A stretch of DNA of 64,000 nt, from positions 744,001 to 808,000 of the forward strand of contig NZ_CP144459.1 of the NCBI RefSeq assembly GCF_050320395.1. Reading direction: 5' to 3'. The notes beneath the pieces were generated by a model, which saw only the letters and a program-made list of their open reading frames with translations, ran no database searches and was not told the origin of the DNA. This DNA comes from Treponema_C sp050320395 (GTDB taxonomy: Bacteria > Spirochaetota > Spirochaetia > Treponematales > Treponemataceae). This document shows positions 42,017-50,307 of this stretch, piece by piece. Each line of letters begins with the position of its first letter. Position 1 is the stretch's first letter. A program made the position numbers and the translations under genes.

Positions 42017-44044
42017 ATGAAAGCGTTTCGAAAAACGTGTGCGTGTTTTTTTATTTTTTTTGGTTTCTCCGTGCTTTTTGCACAAACAAAGGTGTCTTCC
42101 GATGCGAAACCGGTATTCGCCGATGCGAAACCGGCTGTTTTATCGGCCGGCTCCTTAAAACCGGCAAAGGTTACGGCTCTCAATACCTTATGGGACGTGT
42201 ATTTCGATACTCTGTTCACGACGTTGAACGAAACCGAAGAGCTTCCCGCGGTTTGTCAGGTTGCCGTTCCTTCGAATTGGAATAAACCCTATTCCGATTT
42301 TAAAGGCGAAAAAACCGAATACGGTTATGCAACGTACCGCCTTATGCTTACGGACTTGATTCCCCGGGAACGCTATGCCCTGTACATGAAGCAAACGCCT
42401 TCTTCGGCCTGTTCCCTTTATGCCGACGGCGAGCTCATTTTCACTGCCGGTAAGGTAGGAACTTCTGCGGAAAATTCCCGCCCCTCTTATAAGGCGGTAT
42501 ATGCCGAATTTACCGCATCCGAGGGCGGCTATACGGAAATTGTCATGCAAATATCGAACTGGGACTACCGTAAGGGCGGCTTATGGTCTCCCGTGTACTT
42601 GGGCAAGCAAAATGCAATTTACCGCTATTACAACAACAGCGCAGGTATTACTTTTTTTATCTGTGCCATGCTTCTTTTTTTAAGTTTTGTCAGCTTGACG
42701 ATTTTTATATTGAATACCAAAAAAATCAGCGCTTTATACTTTACGCTTTTTTTGCTTTCGCTTACCGTGCGCATGATTATAACGAGTTTTAATTTACCCG
42801 CCCTTTTGTTTGACGACTTTTCGTATTCGGCCCTTTTTAAACTGGAATATGCGGTTTTGTGGGTAGGACCGCCCTCATTTTTATACTTTTTCTTTACGAT
42901 GTTTCCCTGGCTTGCAAAATATAATCGCTTAAAACATGTATACGGAATCTTGCAGGCCGTTTTGATGCTCATCGGTATTGTATTGCCTATTTCTCTTTCA
43001 AACAGGCTGGTACCCGTTTACGAAGTCGGCACCCTTATAGGTATGCTTGCCTGTGCCGCCGTGCTTATATCGGCCGTTTTGAGAAGAGAAAAACGCATTA
43101 TTTTGTATATTTTGTCGGTTATAATCGTCGGAATGGCGATAACGTACGAAATCGTATATCTTACTTTGTTCGGCGCATTGATTTTCAGCCCCGTGCCTTT
43201 TTCGTTTTGGGCTTTGGCGGTTATACAGTTCTTTGCCCTTGCCCTTGAAGAAAACCTTTTATTTTCCGACCGCGTTATGCTTATTCATAAATTAAAAAAA
43301 CTTAACGATGCCTATATCCGTTTTGTTCCGCGGGAATTTTTAAATTTGCTGCACAAGGATAATATTATCGACGTTGCTTTGGGCGATTACGTTCAACGTG
43401 AACTGGGTATTGTATTTGCGCAAATCTATATTTTAGCTCCCGATGATAAAATAACCTTGGAAGACCAATATGAAGTGTTTAATTCTTTTTCGATGATTGT
43501 TTCTTTGGTTATGCCCCGATATAAGGGTTTTGTAAGCAAATTTATCAGCAAGGGAATTATCGCCCTGTTTCCCGAAGGTTCAAAAAGCGCGGTCGATTGC
43601 TGTATTGAGATTCAAAACAGAATAACGAAATTCAACGCTATCCGGCGCGCTGCGGGTAGGGCTCCGGCCGCGGTTGCTATGGGCGTACATTACGGAAATA
43701 TGATCTTAGGCACGATAGGAGAAGAATCGCGCTTGGACGATACGGTTATTTCCGACGCGGTGAATACCGCGTCCCGTATCGAGTCCGTTTCTCAAAAGGT
43801 TAATTACCCGGTTTTGATTTCCCGCGAAGCCGTTGAAGAAAGCGGTTTGTCGAAGAGTACCGATATGGCCCTTATTCCCTTGGGAAATATCCGGGTAAAA
43901 GGACGGGTTCAGCTTATTTCTCTGTTCAGCTGCCTGCCCCTTGACCGAATACGAAAACATTCGGTGCCTCAGGCGGATTCCGTAGAGGAAATTGAAGATG
44001 CCGAAGCAGTGGAGGAACTTGAGGAGCTGTCGGATGAAATTTAG
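42017..44044 (+). CDS. 7TM-DISM receptor with class III cyclase domain lacking metal aspartates
   Basis: 675 residues. The signal sequence is followed by a periplasmic jelly-roll-like 7TMR-DISM domain (LWDVYFDTLF, VAVPSNWNKP, YATYRLML, YALYMKQTPSSACSLYADG). Seven membrane segments lie between ~210 and 420. A class III cyclase domain follows (~450-650). Both metal-binding Asp are gone: FAQI has Gln469 for Asp, and KFISKG has Lys512 for Asp. The nucleotide and transition-state residues remain: Lys508, Thr576, Asn583 and Arg587 (DTVISDAVNTASR). It cannot work as a homodimer by the known mechanism. The next gene, overlapping by 11 bp, carries the complementary set. Acidic C-terminus (EEIEDAEAVEELEEL). 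Confidence 0.9.
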   Translation: MKAFRKTCACFFIFFGFSVLFAQTKVSSDAKPVFADAKPAVLSAGSLKPAKVTALNTLWDVYFDTLFTTLNETEELPAVCQVAVPSNWNKPYSDFKGEKTEYGYATYRLMLTDLIPRERYALYMKQTPSSACSLYADGELIFTAGKVGTSAENSRPSYKAVYAEFTASEGGYTEIVMQISNWDYRKGGLWSPVYLGKQNAIYRYYNNSAGITFFICAMLLFLSFVSLTIFILNTKKISALYFTLFLLSLTVRMIITSFNLPALLFDDFSYSALFKLEYAVLWVGPPSFLYFFFTMFPWLAKYNRLKHVYGILQAVLMLIGIVLPISLSNRLVPVYEVGTLIGMLACAAVLISAVLRREKRIILYILSVIIVGMAITYEIVYLTLFGALIFSPVPFSFWALAVIQFFALALEENLLFSDRVMLIHKLKKLNDAYIRFVPREFLNLLHKDNIIDVALGDYVQRELGIVFAQIYILAPDDKITLEDQYEVFNSFSMIVSLVMPRYKGFVSKFISKGIIALFPEGSKSAVDCCIEIQNRITKFNAIRRAAGRAPAAVAMGVHYGNMILGTIGEESRLDDTVISDAVNTASRIESVSQKVNYPVLISREAVEESGLSKSTDMALIPLGNIRVKGRVQLISLFSCLPLDRIRKHSVPQADSVEEIEDAEAVEELEELSDEI

Positions 44045-46016
44045 TAAATCGCGTTCGGTATTCATTATCTCGATTATTTCCGTTTTGTTTGTCATCGGGT
44101 ATTTGAGTACCTTAACCTTTGCAGCGGAAGATTTGCCTGCACCTGCGGTTTTGGAACAGGGAGTAATGAAAATTGAAAACCCCGATGCCTTGTCGGACGC
44201 GTTTTTTGAGCTGTCCGGTCTATGGGATTTGTATTGGGCCGATTTTATAGAACCCCAGGCTTTTTACAGTTCGCGCACGGGAGTCCCCTCGTCGCCTGTA
44301 TCCCCGGCCGCATCCGTTAAAGTCCCTTCGGTTTGGAATACCCTTGTCGACGACCCTATAGCAAAAAAGGGTAAGGGGGCGGCAACCTACCATCTGCGTG
44401 TTGAAAACTTAAAACCGAATTTCCGTTATGCCGTGTTTATGTTCAATAAGGTGCTTACGGGTGCCAACTTGTATTGTAACGGCAAGCTTGTGTTTTCCCA
44501 GGGCTTTGCGTCTAAAAAGTATAATGAAACCATTCCCCGCCGCTCCATGTCCATTGCGGTTCTTGAATCGGACCGGCACGGAAATATAGATTTGGTGTTT
44601 CATATTTCGAACAGCGTTTACCGTAAAGCGGGTATACGCGGTGCTTTGAAGCTTTCGGAAGAAAAACACGTAAGACGCTGGTTTACTCTAAAGTTCAATT
44701 ACAGTTCTTTTTATGCCGGCGCCTTGCTGAGTATTATGATTTATCACCTTTCTCTGTTTTTTTTGCGTAAATATGATTGGACGAGTTTTTATTTTTCATT
44801 GTTTGCCTTGGGTATATTTATACGCGGCATAAGCGCCGATTTTTCGCTTTTGCTTTTTTACCTTCCGAACCTGCCTTACGGCATGGATATGAAGCTTGAA
44901 TACACCGTTATGTTTATGGCGCCCCTGTTTTATATGCTTCATTTGGCCTCACTGTACAATATCGATTTAAAAGCCAATGTGAAAAAAACGATTATAGTCA
45001 AGCTTATCGTGTATGCAGGTGCCGCACTGGGACTTGCCATATGGATTCTTCCCGTTCGGCTTGCAAATATGCTGGTTATGCCCTCGCTCGGCTATTTTTT
45101 TGTGAGCCTGTCGGTTATCCTCGTTATATTGTTTATTGAATTGCCGCAGACAACCTTCGAGATATTCTTTTTAACCGTATTGAGTATACTGCTCGGACTG
45201 ATCGGTACCGTACATGACGTGCTTGCCATGCAAATCGTGTCGGTTCCCTTTTCCGATGTGCGTTTTATGTCCGAGGTTTTTATTATCTTTGTCTTTTTTC
45301 AGTCTCTTATTACGGCAATCCGCCATGAAAACGCTTCGGCCGCTATTGAAGTATTATCGGATAACATGCAGCAAACGAATAAATCCTATATGCGCTTTGT
45401 TCCGGAGCAGTTTTTACGCCTTTTAAAAAAAGACAATATAGTCGATGTCGATATCGGCGATTATACGGTACGTAATGTAACTCTTTTATGTGCCGATATC
45501 CGCAATTTTACACCCATATCCGAGCAATTGGGCTGCAAGGGCATATTTGACTTATTGAATGCCTGTTTATCCGATATCGCACCCCTTATCAGAAAATACG
45601 GCGGTTTTATTGAAAAATATTTGGGCGACTGTATTGTAGCCATATTTCCGGATAATACACCCGATATTTTCCGCTGCGCTATTGAAATGCAGCATAAGAT
45701 GCTCGTTTTAAAAACGGATAAACCCATTTCGCTTCGTATCGGTATAGGCATTCACTACGGGAAGGTTGTTTTGGGTACAACCGGTTCTGCGGAGCGTTTA
45801 TCGCAAATTGCCGTTTCCGAAGCGGTTGATACGGTTATGCGTTTGGAATCTTTAACAAAATCGTTCGAAAAAAAGATTTTGGTATCCGGCGCGGCCGTAC
45901 GCAATACCGGAGCCGTAAAAACGGACAGCGAGTTTAAATTTATCAAAATAGATACCTCGTATGCAAAGGATCCGGTTGCCGAAGATATGTATTCCTTGGA
46001 AATGCCGGACTTTTAA
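44034..46016 (+). CDS. 7TM-DISM receptor with class III cyclase domain lacking Asn/Thr
   Basis: 660 residues from the ATG at 44034, with GAGGAG upstream, inside the end of the previous gene. Same architecture: signal anchor, periplasmic jelly-roll-like domain (LSGLWDLYWADF, KVPSVWNTL), seven membrane segments, and a cyclase domain (~470-640). Metal residues are intact: Asp488 in CADIRNFTP and Asp532 in EKYLGDCIV, with Lys528. The transition-state Asn is Asp599 (SEAVDTVMR), and the adenine-contact Thr is Ile592; Arg603 remains. It looks like a C1-type half that needs the C2-type half upstream. Likely product is cAMP, judged from the Lys-Thr pair in the composite site. Confidence 0.9.
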   Translation: MKFSKSRSVFIISIISVLFVIGYLSTLTFAAEDLPAPAVLEQGVMKIENPDALSDAFFELSGLWDLYWADFIEPQAFYSSRTGVPSSPVSPAASVKVPSVWNTLVDDPIAKKGKGAATYHLRVENLKPNFRYAVFMFNKVLTGANLYCNGKLVFSQGFASKKYNETIPRRSMSIAVLESDRHGNIDLVFHISNSVYRKAGIRGALKLSEEKHVRRWFTLKFNYSSFYAGALLSIMIYHLSLFFLRKYDWTSFYFSLFALGIFIRGISADFSLLLFYLPNLPYGMDMKLEYTVMFMAPLFYMLHLASLYNIDLKANVKKTIIVKLIVYAGAALGLAIWILPVRLANMLVMPSLGYFFVSLSVILVILFIELPQTTFEIFFLTVLSILLGLIGTVHDVLAMQIVSVPFSDVRFMSEVFIIFVFFQSLITAIRHENASAAIEVLSDNMQQTNKSYMRFVPEQFLRLLKKDNIVDVDIGDYTVRNVTLLCADIRNFTPISEQLGCKGIFDLLNACLSDIAPLIRKYGGFIEKYLGDCIVAIFPDNTPDIFRCAIEMQHKMLVLKTDKPISLRIGIGIHYGKVVLGTTGSAERLSQIAVSEAVDTVMRLESLTKSFEKKILVSGAAVRNTGAVKTDSEFKFIKIDTSYAKDPVAEDMYSLEMPDF

Positions 46017-46080
46017 GGCGGCCGAACACCCGATTTTTATAAATCGGACAAATTTACATGCAAAATATTTACATAAAAAT

Positions 46081-46124
46081 AAAGGGCGTTATCCGAGCAT
46101 TGCCATGTTCGGATAACGCCCTTT
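46081..46124 (-). terminator. Strong terminator after tRNA-Leu
   Basis: AAAGGGCGTTATCCGAGCAT and ATGTTCGGATAACGCCCTTT form a ~20-bp stem with one wobble pair and a TGCC loop. On the minus strand a T-rich tract (TTTATTTTTATG) follows, directly behind the tRNA 3' end. It also separates the tRNA from the convergent cyclase gene. Confidence 0.85.
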
Positions 46125-46209
46125 GCCGGGAACCGGAATCGAACCGGCACGGCGTTTAAATGCCGAGGGATTTTAAGTCCCTTGTGTCTACCTATTCCAC
46201 CATCCCGGC
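46124..46209 (-). tRNA. tRNA-Leu (anticodon UAA)
   Basis: 86-nt class II tRNA on the minus strand. Acceptor GCCGGGA pairs with TCCCGGC, with discriminator A. The anticodon stem AGGGA/TCCCT encloses loop CTTAAAA (anticodon TAA). A long variable arm (CGGCATTTAAACGCCG) marks leucine. The T arm is GCCGG-TTCGATT-CCGGT. CCA is not encoded. It reads UUA codons. Confidence 0.95.
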
Positions 46210-46259
46210 GTTTTGTGCGTGTTTTATAGCCTTTTTATTATATAGTAAACGCCATTATA

Positions 46260-46288
46260 TTGTCAATCCGTTTTTTTTACACTATACT
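46260..46288 (+). promoter_or_regulatory. Leaderless-type promoter of the mnmA-like gene
   Basis: TTGTCA (46260-46265), 17-bp spacer, TATACT (46283-46288), TTCTCC, ATG at 46295. On the other strand the same region holds the tRNA-Leu promoter (TATAAA near 46222-46227). Confidence 0.65.
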
Positions 46289-46294
46289 TTCTCC

Positions 46295-47551
46295 ATGCAT
46301 TTTTCAAGCGAAAACACGGGACCCGATGCGGATATTCCCGGCGGTGTACAAACGGTATCTCTGCCCGAAGCCGGCTGCCTTACCGCAGTCGGTCTTTCCG
46401 GAGGTGTCGATTCGGCTTGTACGGCCCTGATGCTTAAAGAAAGGGGCTGCCGCGTTATCGGCGTTACGATGTCGAGCTGGAACAATGACTTACCGCTTCC
46501 GCCTTCAAAAAACGGAGTGCGTATGTCATGCTACGGTTCCGATGAAAAGCTCGATATAGCTCAGTGTGCCGCATTTTGTAAAGAACACGGTATCGAATAC
46601 CGCGTTATAGATGTACGTGAAGCTTATAAAACCTATGTGTTGGATTATTTTAAACGGGAATACCGTGCCGGCCGTACCCCGAACCCCTGTGTGCACTGCA
46701 ACCGCCATGTAAAATTCGGCGCCCTGCTTGACGGAGTACGTGATGCAGGCATTGATTTCGATTATTTTTGTACGGGGCATTACGCTTCTCTTGTGCGGCC
46801 GAACCTTTCTCCGGCTGAATTATACCGCACTTTTGCGCTTGAAGAAGAAATCGCCCGTCCGGCCGTATGTGAGGCCTGTGAAAGCGGGGAAAGCGGGCAC
46901 CCCCTTCTGATAAGTGCCGCAAAAGACCGCTATAAGGATCAAACATATTTTTTACACAGAATTCCTTCACGGGTTTTGGAAAGGGTACGCTTTCCTCTCA
47001 GCGGCTTTACAAAGCGGGAAATATTCGACTTTGCCCGAAGCCGTAAATTAGCCTCCGCCGCCCGCAGTGAAAGCCAGGATTTTATATCATCGGAATATTT
47101 CGACATCGTATTTGCGGATAAGGCATCGGTTCCCGGCGATATAGTCGACTTGGACGGAAAGCTTCTCGGCCGTCACCGCGGGATTGAGCATTATACGGTA
47201 GGGCAGAGGCGCGGCCTGGGGGTAAGTGCAAACCGGCCTCTTTACGTTCATTCGATAGATGTGCATAATAACCGTGTAATCCTTGCAGGCGGCGATGAGC
47301 TTTTATCGCAGGGTTTACAGGCGGATTCCTGGGTATGGGCGGGCGGCTGTGTGCCCTCTCATGCGTTTACGGCCGAGGTAAAGATTCGCCTTGCATCTCC
47401 TGCGGCCCGGGCGCGGATTGTGCCCCTGGGGGACGGAATTTTCAATATTTTTTTTGAAAAACCGCAAAGAGCTGTTGCCCCGGGGCAGTCCGCAGTAGTA
47501 TATTTAAACCATATTATAGCAGGAGGCGGGATTATAACCCGATCACTATAG
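46295..47551 (+). CDS. MnmA-like tRNA 2-thiouridylase with CxxC and no second catalytic Cys
   Basis: 418 residues. PP-loop GLSGGVDSACTALMLKERG, substrate and fold motifs TPNPCVHCNRHVKFGALL, YFCTGHYASL, KDQTYFLHRIP and HYTVGQRRGLGV. It should thiolate U34 of tRNA-Lys/Glu/Gln. Cys132-x-x-Cys135 replaces the usual D-x-x-C. The second catalytic Cys (ICFI in E. coli) is missing, because the segment reads ESQDFISSEYF. That points to an Fe-S or otherwise different sulfur-transfer mechanism, or a related thiolase. The start at 46295 follows a promoter by 6 nt. nifS starts on the base after its stop, nifU follows. Confidence 0.85.
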   Translation: MHFSSENTGPDADIPGGVQTVSLPEAGCLTAVGLSGGVDSACTALMLKERGCRVIGVTMSSWNNDLPLPPSKNGVRMSCYGSDEKLDIAQCAAFCKEHGIEYRVIDVREAYKTYVLDYFKREYRAGRTPNPCVHCNRHVKFGALLDGVRDAGIDFDYFCTGHYASLVRPNLSPAELYRTFALEEEIARPAVCEACESGESGHPLLISAAKDRYKDQTYFLHRIPSRVLERVRFPLSGFTKREIFDFARSRKLASAARSESQDFISSEYFDIVFADKASVPGDIVDLDGKLLGRHRGIEHYTVGQRRGLGVSANRPLYVHSIDVHNNRVILAGGDELLSQGLQADSWVWAGGCVPSHAFTAEVKIRLASPAARARIVPLGDGIFNIFFEKPQRAVAPGQSAVVYLNHIIAGGGIITRSL

Positions 47552-48733
47552 ATGACAAAACGCATATATTTTGATTATAATGCAACCACACCTCTTTCCG
47601 AGGAAGTGCTTGCTTTTTATACCGACACATTAAAAGAATACGCAAACGCATCCAGTTTGCATGAAGACGGACGCCGTTCGGCCGAATTGATAAAAAAAGC
47701 GCGCTCACAGGTTGCTTCTTTAATTCATGCGCCCGATGCAGCCGATATTTTGTTTACTTCCGGAGGTTCGGAATCAAACAATACGGTTTTTAACACAATG
47801 ATTGCCGCCGGCGAAAAGCGCAATAATAAGTTTATAGCGGTAAGTGCGATAGAACATCCCTGTGTGTTGGAATCGGCTAAAAAATTGCAAAACTGCGGAT
47901 TTACGGTTGAATTTTTACCTGTGGATTGCGACGGTATTATTGACGATGCGGCGTATAGGGCCGCTTTGGAAAAAAAGCCTCTGCTTGTTTCGATTATGGC
48001 GGCCAATAACGAAATCGGTACGATTCAGGATATTCCGTTTCTGGCGGAGCGTGCTCACAAGGCGGGAGCTCTTTTTCATACCGATATGGTGCAGGCATGC
48101 GGAAAGATTCCCGTCGATGTTGCGGCATGGGATGTCGATTATGCAACGGTGTCGGCCCATAAAATTTACGGCCCCAAGGGTATAGGCGCTCTCTATGTAA
48201 AAAAAGGCGCTCCGATAGAGCCGCTTATTAGGGGCGGTCATCAGGAACACGGCCTTCGTGCGGGCACCTACAATGTACCTGCAATTGCCGCCTTCGGGTA
48301 TGCCTCCGAGCTTGCATTACAAAATCTGAGCTCTTATGCGTCCCTAACCGGCGAATTGCGCAGGCTTTTACGCGACGGTCTTCTTGAGCGTATTCCCGAT
48401 ATAAAAATAAACGGTCATGCCGAGCGGGTACTGCCCAATACCCTGGATGTTTCCTTTCCCGGTGCGGAAGGCGAAGCTATTCTTTTGCATTTGGATTTAC
48501 TGGGTTTTGCGGCCTCTACAGGTTCGGCATGCGCTTCAGGCAGTTTGGAACCCTCTCACGTCCTTATGGCAACAGGTATGGGAGCCGAACTTGCTCACGG
48601 TTCAATCCGTTTCAGTTTGGGAATGGGAAGTACAAAAGAGGATGTACAAGCCTTGTTGGATATGCTTCCTCCGGTTATAGACAAATTACGGAAAATGTCT
48701 ACTTTAAGCGGGGCGGAAGCGGTAAGAGCTTAA
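47552..48733 (+). CDS. nifS: Cysteine desulfurase (NifS/IscS type)
   Basis: 393 residues. PLP enzyme that takes sulfur from cysteine as a persulfide. Marks: IYFDYNATTPLSEEV, SGGSESNNTVF, PLP Lys in SAHKIYGPKGIGALYV, and the mobile persulfide Cys in STGSACASGSLEPSH. The ATG directly abuts the stop of the mnmA-like gene. With nifU after it, the enzyme can supply sulfur both to the tRNA thiolase and to Fe-S assembly. Confidence 0.96.
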   Translation: MTKRIYFDYNATTPLSEEVLAFYTDTLKEYANASSLHEDGRRSAELIKKARSQVASLIHAPDAADILFTSGGSESNNTVFNTMIAAGEKRNNKFIAVSAIEHPCVLESAKKLQNCGFTVEFLPVDCDGIIDDAAYRAALEKKPLLVSIMAANNEIGTIQDIPFLAERAHKAGALFHTDMVQACGKIPVDVAAWDVDYATVSAHKIYGPKGIGALYVKKGAPIEPLIRGGHQEHGLRAGTYNVPAIAAFGYASELALQNLSSYASLTGELRRLLRDGLLERIPDIKINGHAERVLPNTLDVSFPGAEGEAILLHLDLLGFAASTGSACASGSLEPSHVLMATGMGAELAHGSIRFSLGMGSTKEDVQALLDMLPPVIDKLRKMSTLSGAEAVRA

Positions 48734-48782
48734 AAAGTCCGGAAACCGGGGCCTGTGCCTCCTTTCCGGCATGGAGATACTT

Positions 48783-49379
48783 ATGAACGATTGGCTTTAT
48801 TCGGATATCGTAAAAGATCATTTTATGAATCCTAAAAACGTATTGATGGAAAACGAATCACAGTGGCCCTGTGACGGCCGGGGTATTGTCGGTAATATTC
48901 AGTGCGGCGACCAGATGCTTGTCTTGCTTCGCATAGAAAACGATGTTATTACCGATGTCAGGTGGAAAACATACGGATGCGCAAGCGCCATTGCTTCCAC
49001 TTCGATTTTGTCGGAATCGGTAAAGGGTATGAACATAGCCGAAGCCTATAAACTGAGGCCCCAGGATATTGTGTCGAAGCTGGGGGGACTTCCGCCAAAT
49101 AAAATCCACTGTTCGGTTTTGGGTGACAAAGCTTTGCGCGCGGCAATAGAAGATTATCTGCAAAAACAGGGCAGGCCTTCCATGAAGGGCGAAGAACATG
49201 TTGAAGTTATTTGCCGCTGTTTAAACGTTACCGACCGCGATTTGGAAGAAGCTTATAAGGCCGGAGACAGAAGCTGGGACGATTTACAGGCCCGTACCAA
49301 AATAGGAACGGCCTGCGGAAAGTGTAAAGAGCGTGCAATGGAAAAAATGCACGAGTTTTCGCACTTGTACGGAGATTAA
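48783..49379 (+). CDS. nifU: NifU-type Fe-S scaffold: IscU domain plus BFD-like [2Fe-2S] domain
   Basis: 198 residues from the ATG at 48783 (GGAG 6 nt upstream; the ATG at 48771 has no such site). The N-terminal IscU domain (~1-125) carries the three assembly Cys in GNIQCGDQ, TYGCASAIAS and KIHCSVLGD. The C-terminal domain (~140-190) is Fer2_BFD-like with C-R-C...C-G-K-C (VICRCLNVTDRDLEEA, IGTACGKCKERA), as in the central domain of NifU; the third NifU domain is absent. A CCGGAAA/TTTCCGG stem lies in the 49-bp gap after nifS. Confidence 0.93.
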   Translation: MNDWLYSDIVKDHFMNPKNVLMENESQWPCDGRGIVGNIQCGDQMLVLLRIENDVITDVRWKTYGCASAIASTSILSESVKGMNIAEAYKLRPQDIVSKLGGLPPNKIHCSVLGDKALRAAIEDYLQKQGRPSMKGEEHVEVICRCLNVTDRDLEEAYKAGDRSWDDLQARTKIGTACGKCKERAMEKMHEFSHLYGD

Positions 49380-49403
49380 ACCGCTGTAGGCCGCCTGCCG
49401 ATT

Positions 49404-50297
49404 CTAAAAAACGGACAGGGGGATGTGGGAAAGAGATTCCTGTCCCCCTATATCCGTTATTTTTATATCGATTGTGTTTTTTCCCTTTGACAATGCAACT
49501 TCTGCCAGGCGCAGCATGTTTTTTTCCGCATAAATAGAGTTAAAATCGTATTCCGCAGAACCTTGAATACGGATTTTTTCTTTATGCGTTTTAAGGGCAT
49601 TGTAATCCGTTTTTTCCGTCAAGGTGCCGTTTACCGAGACTTCCGTCGTATAAGGCATGGTGCCGGATATAATTTCGGTGTACAGAACGTATGTGCCTGC
49701 GCCGAGGCCTATGCCGCCTGAAAGGGGAATCCGGCTACCCGTTTTTGAAACGGCCGTAACATTGCGTATTAAAAAACGTTTTACTTTGACGGGATTTTCC
49801 ATTAAAATAAGCGGATTGATAGCCGCCTTGATATGAGTGTCTATAACCTGAAATTCCAAGCTTTGATTTTCTTTTTTCCATCCGGAAGAGCCGCTGACCC
49901 CTATAGATTCTCGGCTTGTTACGGCGCCCGCTCCGCTAAAGGCTTGCGCCGCGGTGATTTTTTCCAAACCGCCGTATACCGTAAAAATCCTGTTTTTATG
50001 TTCGACTATAAGGGCCGTTCCCAAGGTTGAGGGAAAAAGAGCCGTGTTTTCAAAATCGTTTTGTATCGTAATTAAAATACGTCCGCTGTCGGCCGTCGTT
50101 ACTTCGGACGGATTCGTAAATATAAGCCCCCGGTTAAAAACGTCCGCCTGTTTTTGTGCAAAAAACAAGCCGACATTTTCCGCCGGCCGCGGCCAATCAA
50201 AGGCAAAAAGAGGGAAAAACGCCGTGAAAAGTGCATAACAAAGAAAGGCTTTGATTTCCGAACCGCACCGCGGCATCTTTTTCCGGCATGTATTCAT
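49404..50297 (-). CDS. Degenerate M23/LytM-like periplasmic protein
   Basis: 297 residues. A hydrophobic segment (AFLCYALFTAFFPLFAFD) serves as signal sequence. Residues ~60-175 follow the M23 peptidase pattern (GTALIVEHKNRIFTVYGGLEKI...IGVSGSSGW...LEFQV...INPLIL), but the zinc and catalytic His are mostly gone: Y-A-H-L is YGGL and L-H-F-E is LEFQ. It is likely a non-catalytic LytM-type protein, the kind that regulates wall hydrolases or has a structural role. The C-terminal ~120 residues are a beta domain of unknown kind. AAGGGG precedes the ATG. Its terminator stem overlaps its own last codons (49406-49445). Confidence 0.7.
   Translation of the reverse strand: MNTCRKKMPRCGSEIKAFLCYALFTAFFPLFAFDWPRPAENVGLFFAQKQADVFNRGLIFTNPSEVTTADSGRILITIQNDFENTALFPSTLGTALIVEHKNRIFTVYGGLEKITAAQAFSGAGAVTSRESIGVSGSSGWKKENQSLEFQVIDTHIKAAINPLILMENPVKVKRFLIRNVTAVSKTGSRIPLSGGIGLGAGTYVLYTEIISGTMPYTTEVSVNGTLTEKTDYNALKTHKEKIRIQGSAEYDFNSIYAEKNMLRLAEVALSKGKNTIDIKITDIGGQESLSHIPLSVF
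49406..49445 (-). terminator. Terminator embedded in the 3' end of the M23-like gene
   Basis: On the minus strand GGACAGG and CCTGTCC pair, then G and TTTTTT follow; the T run encodes the final Phe and reaches the stop codon. Transcription would end at about the stop. Confidence 0.6.
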
Positions 50298-50307
50298 CTC
50301 ATTCCCC

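Noticed and set aside
42095..42135. 13-bp direct repeat GATGCGAAACCGG in the first cyclase gene
   Set aside because: A small in-frame duplication just after the signal peptide; no sign of function.
46160..46294. 45-residue N-terminal extension of the mnmA-like frame
   Set aside because: It runs through the tRNA-Leu gene and the promoter; the start at 46295 fits both the promoter and the PP-loop position.
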